From the NCBI GenBank assembly GCA_004356685.1, contig SMWS01000050.1, positions 1-10,733 on the forward strand: a stretch of DNA of 10,733 nt. Direction: 5' to 3'. Below, piece by piece: positions 6,790 to 10,733 of this stretch. This stretch comes from Deltaproteobacteria bacterium (GTDB lineage: Bacteria > Desulfobacterota_D > UBA1144 > Nemesobacterales > N074bin48). The position numbers and the translations under genes are program-made. The stretch's first letter is position 1. Every line of letters starts with the position of its first letter. The notes beneath the pieces were generated by a model, which saw nothing but the letters and a program-made list of their open reading frames with translations, made no database searches and was not told the origin of the DNA.

Positions 6790-7464
6790 CTAAGATTCTA
6801 ATAACAACGTAATTCAAAATTCCACATTAAAATCGCAGGTCTTACCGCTTTTTTTTATTGATTGCAAATCAGGAAAGGGAACGTGTTCTTTATAAATATC
6901 TGTCATTTAATATTATATTTTCTTCATAAGCAGTTTGTTCTATATAAAAGGAATGATCTCAGACTAATAAAATCTGGTTAGGGTGTAATCCAGCTTTTAA
7001 TTCAACCGGACATTTCATCTGTTTATAATTTCTCTTTTTGGCCAGATAGAACTCACATTATAATCATTGCCGTGTTTGTAAATGGTTTTTGATGCTCGTT
7101 TCACAGTTATATTAATTTGGTTGAAAATACTTACTACACCAGCAATCTACTTGTAGGGTTAGTTTTTTGGATAAAAGTTAAAACCTTGCTCATAATCAAC
7201 TATTAAGTAAATTATTCAGCATTTTTCCTTAAAAACTTTCTAAAAAGAAATCTTTTTCAAATAACCATTTAATTTTACAAATAAATAGTAATTATTTCCT
7301 TTGCTTTGCTAATAACAACCCACTTGAAAATTGATTTTAATCTTCATGGGAGAAATTGCACAGTAATAGTTGGCGCTATTATTTATACAACCGCACATAA
7401 ATGGCTTTTTATTTTAATTACATTGCAAAATCTAAACAAATAAATAGCTTTTGTTCTTTGAGAT

Positions 7465-7514
7465 ACTGTTGTTAACGAGAAAATATTACCCGTAATAATT
7501 ACGGCGACAACAGT
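7465..7514. promoter_or_regulatory. Nested palindromes upstream of pilin copy B, operator-like
   Basis: CCGTAAT-A-ATTACGG (7490-7504) is a perfect 15-base palindrome with a single central base, the size of a dimeric regulator site. It lies within an 8-base inverted repeat, ACTGTTGT (7465-7472) with ACAACAGT (7507-7514). The nearest start codon is the TTG of copy B at 7617. The position, about 60-100 bases before a TGGCAC element, would suit an activator site. Confidence 0.45.
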
Positions 7515-7563
7515 TTTATTACGAAATATCACCGACGCAACTTATTTTACCGTCTTTATTTGT

Positions 7564-7578
7564 TGGCACATTTTTAGA
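7564..7578 (+). promoter_or_regulatory. Candidate sigma-54-type promoter for pilin copy B
   Basis: TGGCAC (7564-7569) is a perfect -24 element and shares TTGGCACAT with the candidate promoter of the opposite operon. The expected -12 element is poor (TAGA). If real, transcripts would begin about 28 bases before the TTG start. Weak as a stand-alone match. Confidence 0.22.
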
Positions 7579-7616
7579 CCATATGCGCGCTAATAAGATA
7601 AGAAAGGCTTTTTAAT

Positions 7617-8000
7617 TTGGGTCAGCAGCAACTTTTATTGATAGTAATGGCGGTAATTATAGTAGGAATTGCGATAGCAGTCTCTATTGCGCTGTTTAGA
7701 TCAAATGCTATTGAGTCTAAGAGAGATATTTTGATAGAAGAGACTACCAGTCTCGGGCTAATGGCCCTTCAGTACTTCAAGAAACCTGCGGAACTAGGTG
7801 GTGGAAGTCATTCTTTCATAGGTTGGATCATACCATCCCAGATGATAGCAACAGCGAATGGTAACTTTGTGATCTCTACGGTCGACCCCGATGAGCTTGT
7901 TATAACGGGTATAGGAACTGAAGTAGTGACGGGAACCGATTCGATAGAGGTACAAACAATAGTAACAGCACATACAGTAAATTCAATAATAATTCATTAA
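7617..8000 (+). CDS. Type IV pilin-like protein, copy B (TTG start)
   Basis: The product has 127 residues, the same length as copy A and about 80% identical to it. It has the same G-Q-Q-Q-L-L-L-I-V start, hydrophobic helix to about residue 27, and Q-Y-F-K-K-P, G-G-G and F-x-G-W-x-I-P motifs. The ATG of the paralogues is TTG here, with only an AGAAAGG about nine bases upstream, so translation is probably weaker. Most differences from copy A fall in residues 65-92, the likely exposed part of the head, while residues 26-40 are encoded by identical DNA. It is followed after 77 bases by copy C on the same strand. The frame is open throughout, so it is not an obvious pseudogene; a minor pilin or a sequence donor for copy A are both possible. 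Confidence 0.7.
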   Translation: MGQQQLLLIVMAVIIVGIAIAVSIALFRSNAIESKRDILIEETTSLGLMALQYFKKPAELGGGSHSFIGWIIPSQMIATANGNFVISTVDPDELVITGIGTEVVTGTDSIEVQTIVTAHTVNSIIIH

Positions 8001-8064
8001 TAATTAACTAAGTTCTAAATATTAACAACTGGTTAATTTAATTAAATAAACCCTCTAACAAACA
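7617..8064 (+). repeat. Right arm of the pilin inverted repeat (copy B plus 3' flank)
   Basis: Reverse-complement partner of 3192-3631. Similarity continues past the stop codon through the spacer and fades within the ribosome site of pilin copy C (GGAGTA is shared by both sides). Identical blocks of 45 and 32 bases lie inside coding sequence, separated by blocks with many amino-acid changes. Confidence 0.9.
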
Positions 8065-8077
8065 ATGGAGTAATAAA

Positions 8078-8449
8078 ATGGGTCAGCAACAACTTCTCTT
8101 AATCGTTCTTGGTGTTATCGTAGTTGGTATCGCCGTTGTAGTTGGTATTAACTTGTTTAATGCCAGTGCCGAAGAAGCAAACAAAGACGGTATAGTATCA
8201 GACTGTACAAACCTAGGTGCAATGGCACAGCAGTATTACAAAAAGCCACAATCAATGGGCGGCGGAGCAAATACTTTTACAGGATGGGTAATTCCTGATG
8301 GTTTGGTCGTTACAGCTAACGGCGGATACTCAGCACTTGCAGGTGCAACTAACGTTGTAATTACCGGGACACCAACAGAGTATGGCTGGACAATTGTAAC
8401 AACAGTCACCTCAACAACAATTATAAGTGTATTTACTCCAGGACCATAA
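8078..8449 (+). CDS. Type IV pilin-like protein, copy C, probable major subunit
   Basis: The product has 123 residues, starting M-G-Q-Q-Q-L-L-L-I-V-L-G-V-I-V-V-G-I; the hydrophobic helix reaches about residue 27. The head has Q-Y-Y-K-K-P, G-G-G-A, F-T-G-W-V-I-P and a Gly/Thr/Val-rich beta C-terminus. It shares the frame motifs of copies A and B but differs over most of the head. A TGGAG site lies before an ATG at standard spacing, and the gene ends in a strong terminator (8478-8515), as expected for an abundantly made protein. The PilC- and PilB-like genes follow. As in A and B, cleavage after Gly2 would leave Gln at position 1 and no Glu5, so subunit docking must differ from classical pilins. 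The major-subunit role is inferred from signals and context. Confidence 0.75.
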   Translation: MGQQQLLLIVLGVIVVGIAVVVGINLFNASAEEANKDGIVSDCTNLGAMAQQYYKKPQSMGGGANTFTGWVIPDGLVVTANGGYSALAGATNVVITGTPTEYGWTIVTTVTSTTIISVFTPGP

Positions 8450-8466
8450 AATGCCAGAGTAAATAC
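8429..8466 (+). other. Hairpin across the stop codon of pilin copy C
   Basis: GTATTTACTC (8429-8438) pairs perfectly with GAGTAAATAC (8457-8466), enclosing the stop codon at 8447-8449. It precedes the terminator by about 12 bases. Such a stem can protect an abundant transcript from 3' decay; this role is inferred. Confidence 0.45.
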
Positions 8467-8477
8467 TATTCTAATTT

Positions 8478-8515
8478 GGGCTGTAAAAGTAATTTTTACA
8501 GCCCTTTCTTTTTTT
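8478..8515 (+). terminator. Strong intrinsic terminator after pilin copy C
   Basis: GGGCTGTAAAA (8478-8488) pairs perfectly with TTTTACAGCCC (8494-8504) over a five-base loop and is followed by TTTCTTTTTTT. It would end most pilin transcripts here, leaving PilC and PilB expressed at a lower level by readthrough or from a promoter in 8516-8635. Confidence 0.9.
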
Positions 8516-8635
8516 AAAAGAAAAATTTTACCTCTTACTATTAAATAATCTTAACCACACAAAAAGATCACCACAAAAATTTCGGAACCATATTTGATAC
8601 AGAGTAACAAAGTTTAATAATTAAAGAGAAAACGG

Positions 8636-10012
8636 ATGGTTGAGTTTAAATTTACAGCACAACGACTTAATGGTCAAAACATTTCAGGTTCTTTGTCTGC
8701 GGTCTCCGCCTCAGAGGGGAAAAAGAAAATACAGAAGTTGGCAGAAAAGAATAAGCTTGAGATAAATACAATTCAGAGAAAATCCACTTACCTTTATAGA
8801 GTTAGAAAAGGTGATGAAAAACCGATAAGAGGTGAGCAAAAAGCGTATAGTAAAAAGGAAGTAGAAGAAGCTCTTAGCAGGTTGGGATATAAAGTTTTAT
8901 CAGTAAATCGGAAACTTCTGGATTTTCAGAGAAAACCTCCAACCACTGAGATTGTAACTTTTGTAAAAATAAGTGCCGAACTACTTGATCAGAAATTACC
9001 TTACAGTGAAGTTTTAACTCTTCTTATTAATGATACTCCAAACCCCGCTCTAAAAAACACTTTAAAAGAAATTAATAATGATTTGAAAAAAGGAGCCGAC
9101 AGTGAAGTCACCTTCCTAAAATACCAGGGAGTATTTGGTAAGTTTACAGCGTATATGCTCGGGCTTGCTTCCAAAAGTGGAAACATGACTGAGATTTATA
9201 TGGCTACTGCAAAGTTCCTCGAAAGAAGGCAGGAGTTTAGGAAAAGTTTGCGCAGTGCATTGATAACACCCGCGATAACAATGTTTGTTTTATTCCTTGC
9301 AGTTTTATTTTATGTTGGATACATCTTTCCGGAAACTGCAAAACTTTTTATTAGGTTCGGCATTGAACTTCCACCAATGACAGCCTTTACACTTAAATTC
9401 AGTGATTTTTTAATCGGAAATCCCTTGCTTATTTCAGCCGTATTGTTCATACCACCCATCGTGCTAGCGCTTTACATAAAAACAAAAAATGGCAGGTTAT
9501 TTTATGATAAGTATATGCTGAAGATGCCTGTTATTGGCTCTCTGATTCATAAAACACTTATCGAGGTTTTCTGCCGTGTATTTTATACTCTTTATCATGG
9601 TTCTGCCGAAAGTATAGAGCCGATAAGAATAGCCGCAGAAGCAGCAGGCAACACATATTTTGAGAGTAGGATAAAACAAGTAGCTATACCCATGATGCTT
9701 AAGAAAGGGGTTGGTATGACAGAAGCATTCGAGGTGTCCGGGGTATTTACCGAGACAGCATTATCAAGATTTCATTCCGGTGAAGAATCCGGAACAATTA
9801 AAAACACGGCTTTAATGTTGGCTAATTATTATGAGAGTGAAACAGTCTATCGTTTAAAAAACCTGATTGAAATTATCCAGGTTATAATTGCAATGGTAAT
9901 AATGGTTGTTATGATTGCGCTTACTTTAGTCTCAGCCGAAACAGCAACGGTAAGACCCCAAAACCCGGGTATGGGCAGCACCACTATTGAATTGGAGAAT
10001 AATATCGGATGA
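8636..10012 (+). CDS. pilC: PilC/GspF-family inner-membrane platform protein
   Basis: The product has 458 residues. In type IV pili and type II secretion this polytopic protein links the cytoplasmic ATPase to the growing fibre. Two T2SSF domains are visible (about 105-230 and 300-430). Membrane helices fall at about 208-230, 263-281 and 409-432. Family signatures include L-P-P-M-T (245-249), L-K-M-P-V-I-G (295-301) and G-E-E-S-G in the second domain; the first domain has S-K-S-G in the matching place. The N-terminus has two consecutive copies of the short GspF N-terminal unit (about 3-49 and 51-93; the second reads Y-R-V-R-K-G-D-E-K-P-I-R-G-E), which explains its length against the usual 400 or so. 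The ribosome site is weak (AAAGAGAAAACGG). It overlaps the PilB start by ATGA, implying coupled translation. Confidence 0.9.
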   Translation: MVEFKFTAQRLNGQNISGSLSAVSASEGKKKIQKLAEKNKLEINTIQRKSTYLYRVRKGDEKPIRGEQKAYSKKEVEEALSRLGYKVLSVNRKLLDFQRKPPTTEIVTFVKISAELLDQKLPYSEVLTLLINDTPNPALKNTLKEINNDLKKGADSEVTFLKYQGVFGKFTAYMLGLASKSGNMTEIYMATAKFLERRQEFRKSLRSALITPAITMFVLFLAVLFYVGYIFPETAKLFIRFGIELPPMTAFTLKFSDFLIGNPLLISAVLFIPPIVLALYIKTKNGRLFYDKYMLKMPVIGSLIHKTLIEVFCRVFYTLYHGSAESIEPIRIAAEAAGNTYFESRIKQVAIPMMLKKGVGMTEAFEVSGVFTETALSRFHSGEESGTIKNTALMLANYYESETVYRLKNLIEIIQVIIAMVIMVVMIALTLVSAETATVRPQNPGMGSTTIELENNIG

Positions 10013-10733
10013 TTGACACTAATCTTGAAATGGGTGATAAAATTGGTTATCTGCTATTTAAAAAAGGCATAATCGATTCGGCTATTCTCGAAGAGGCATT
10101 GCATGCCAAAGCAAATGATAAGCATAAGATAAAAAGAAATCTTGCACAAATACTTGTCCAGGATTTTAATTTTGATCACGATAAGATATTTAGGGAAGTA
10201 GCCATTCTATATGCTTTTCGAGAGTTGGAAACAAAACCCGAAGAAATTCCTGAAGAGCGGATCGAATCTATAAAGAATCTGATGGAGCAGGCGAGCGATT
10301 CAGTAAAAGAGATGATGATTAAGCATTTTGTCATTCCTTTTATGTATGATGAAAGAATAAAGGATAAACTTATACTCGCCTCTATCGATCCCACTGACAG
10401 GCACATACCACGTATAGCATTTGGATTGAATGCTAAAAAGTATGAAGTAATATTTATAAAAAAATCAGATTACGAAAAGCTTATTAAAATAATTCTTCCG
10501 CCCGAAAATGAATTTTTAAAGGCATTGGAAGAGGATGAAGATTTTTTCCAGGTGGATGGGGCTGATGAAAACCTGGTTGATGAAGATGAACTCGATTCGG
10601 AAATAAACAAAAGCGCTTTAATAAATCTGATTGAAGGAGCTTTGTTAGAGGCTGTGAGAAAGGGTGCAAGCGACATCCATTTTATCCCGTGCTCGGGAAA
10701 AAAGACTGAAATATATATGAGAGTTGATGGTAC
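10009..10733 (+). CDS. pilB: PilB/GspE-family assembly ATPase, 3' end outside the window
   Basis: The 241 codons present cover the N-terminal half. Residues 1-165 fit the GspE/PilB N-terminal domain (opening G-D-K-I-G-Y-L-L-F-K-K-G-I-I-D); an acidic linker follows at about 174-198. At 214-241, A-V-R-K-G-A-S-D-I-H-F-I-P followed by I-Y-M-R-V-D-G is the hallmark entry to the secretion ATPase core. Walker A, the Asp box and Walker B lie beyond the edge, so catalytic residues cannot be checked. The presence of the long N-terminal domain favours an assembly motor (PilB/GspE) over a retraction motor (PilT). It starts within the stop codon of the PilC gene, so the two are translated together; the protein would hydrolyse ATP at the cytoplasmic face to drive fibre assembly through PilC. 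Confidence 0.9.
   Translation, partial: MIDTNLEMGDKIGYLLFKKGIIDSAILEEALHAKANDKHKIKRNLAQILVQDFNFDHDKIFREVAILYAFRELETKPEEIPEERIESIKNLMEQASDSVKEMMIKHFVIPFMYDERIKDKLILASIDPTDRHIPRIAFGLNAKKYEVIFIKKSDYEKLIKIILPPENEFLKALEEDEDFFQVDGADENLVDEDELDSEINKSALINLIEGALLEAVRKGASDIHFIPCSGKKTEIYMRVDG

Larger units (their letters stand above)
6317..7616. other. 1.3-kb gene-free region between divergent pilin transcripts
   Basis: No complete gene is visible on either strand. The stretch carries the control regions of two outward-facing transcripts: the minor-pilin operon (leftward) and pilin copy B (rightward). Seen within it are TTGGCACAT elements at both ends, an 8-base inverted repeat GTTTGGCA/TGCCAAAC (6363-6370 with 6399-6406), a GC-richer island around 6695-6790 with a stop-free minus-strand frame, two degenerate copies of a TTGCTTTGCTA...ATAACAAC sequence (6782-6834 and 7301-7341), and a strong palindrome at 7490-7504. 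For 1.3 kb the space is unusually large; an untranslated RNA or lost genes are possible. Confidence 0.6.

Noticed and set aside
6782..6830. Possible integron attC-like site near TAACAAC
   Set aside because: The expected paired RYYYAAC and GTTRRRY core sites are not present.
6960..7150. Minus-strand stop-free stretch of about 40 codons in the 1.3-kb gap
   Set aside because: No start, no ribosome site, stops on both sides, and no recognisable motif; its length is compatible with chance.
9001..9679. Two minus-strand open frames inside the PilC gene
   Set aside because: Both are antisense shadows of T2SSF-domain coding sequence with no family signature.
10176..10676. Minus-strand Ser-rich open frames
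   Set aside because: They mirror the acidic, Glu/Asp-rich linker and N-terminal domain of the PilB gene; Ser/Phe-rich products are typical of antisense reading of such sequence.

Overview
The window is AT-rich and gene-sparse between operons. It most likely comes from a Bacteroidota/Ignavibacteriota-type bacterium. This is inferred from the AT bias, a DUF4382 lipoprotein, AAGGA/GGAG ribosome sites, and pilin-like proteins starting MGQQQLLLIV, a style I associate with Ignavibacteria-like genomes. No rRNA, tRNA, CRISPR array or insertion sequence was recognised.

Left third (1-3250): the first codons of a minus-strand secreted protein (1-23); an unrecognised minus-strand lipoprotein (72-695); a plus-strand histidine kinase that keeps the H-box and the ATPase domain but has lost its sensor end and has no normal start (959-1693); a minus-strand DUF4382 lipoprotein (1812-2624); then about 620 bases of non-coding or decayed sequence with two short stop-free gene remnants.

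Middle (3248-8449): a pilus locus. A tight minus-strand operon runs from 6316 down to 3248 and encodes PilV-like, PilW-like and PilX-like minor pilins, a STAS-domain switch protein and a small pilin (copy A). A 1.3-kb gene-free region then separates it from a plus-strand pilin (copy B, TTG start) and a third pilin (copy C). C has a clear ribosome site and is followed by a strong terminator, so it is probably the major subunit. Copies A and B plus their 3' flanks form a roughly 440-base imperfect inverted repeat around the minor-pilin operon.

Right end (8636-10733): a PilC/GspF platform protein with a duplicated N-terminal domain, overlapping by 4 bases (ATGA) the start of a PilB/GspE assembly ATPase that runs off the window.

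Together the middle and right parts encode subunits, minor pilins, platform and motor of a type IV pilus or type II secretion-like machine. The most interesting signal is the inverted pilin pair. It has long identical blocks mixed with diverged blocks, as expected for gene conversion, and recombination across it would flip the minor-pilin operon to face pilin C, PilC and PilB. The pilins themselves are odd: the leader would be only Met-Gly and the usual Glu5 is absent.
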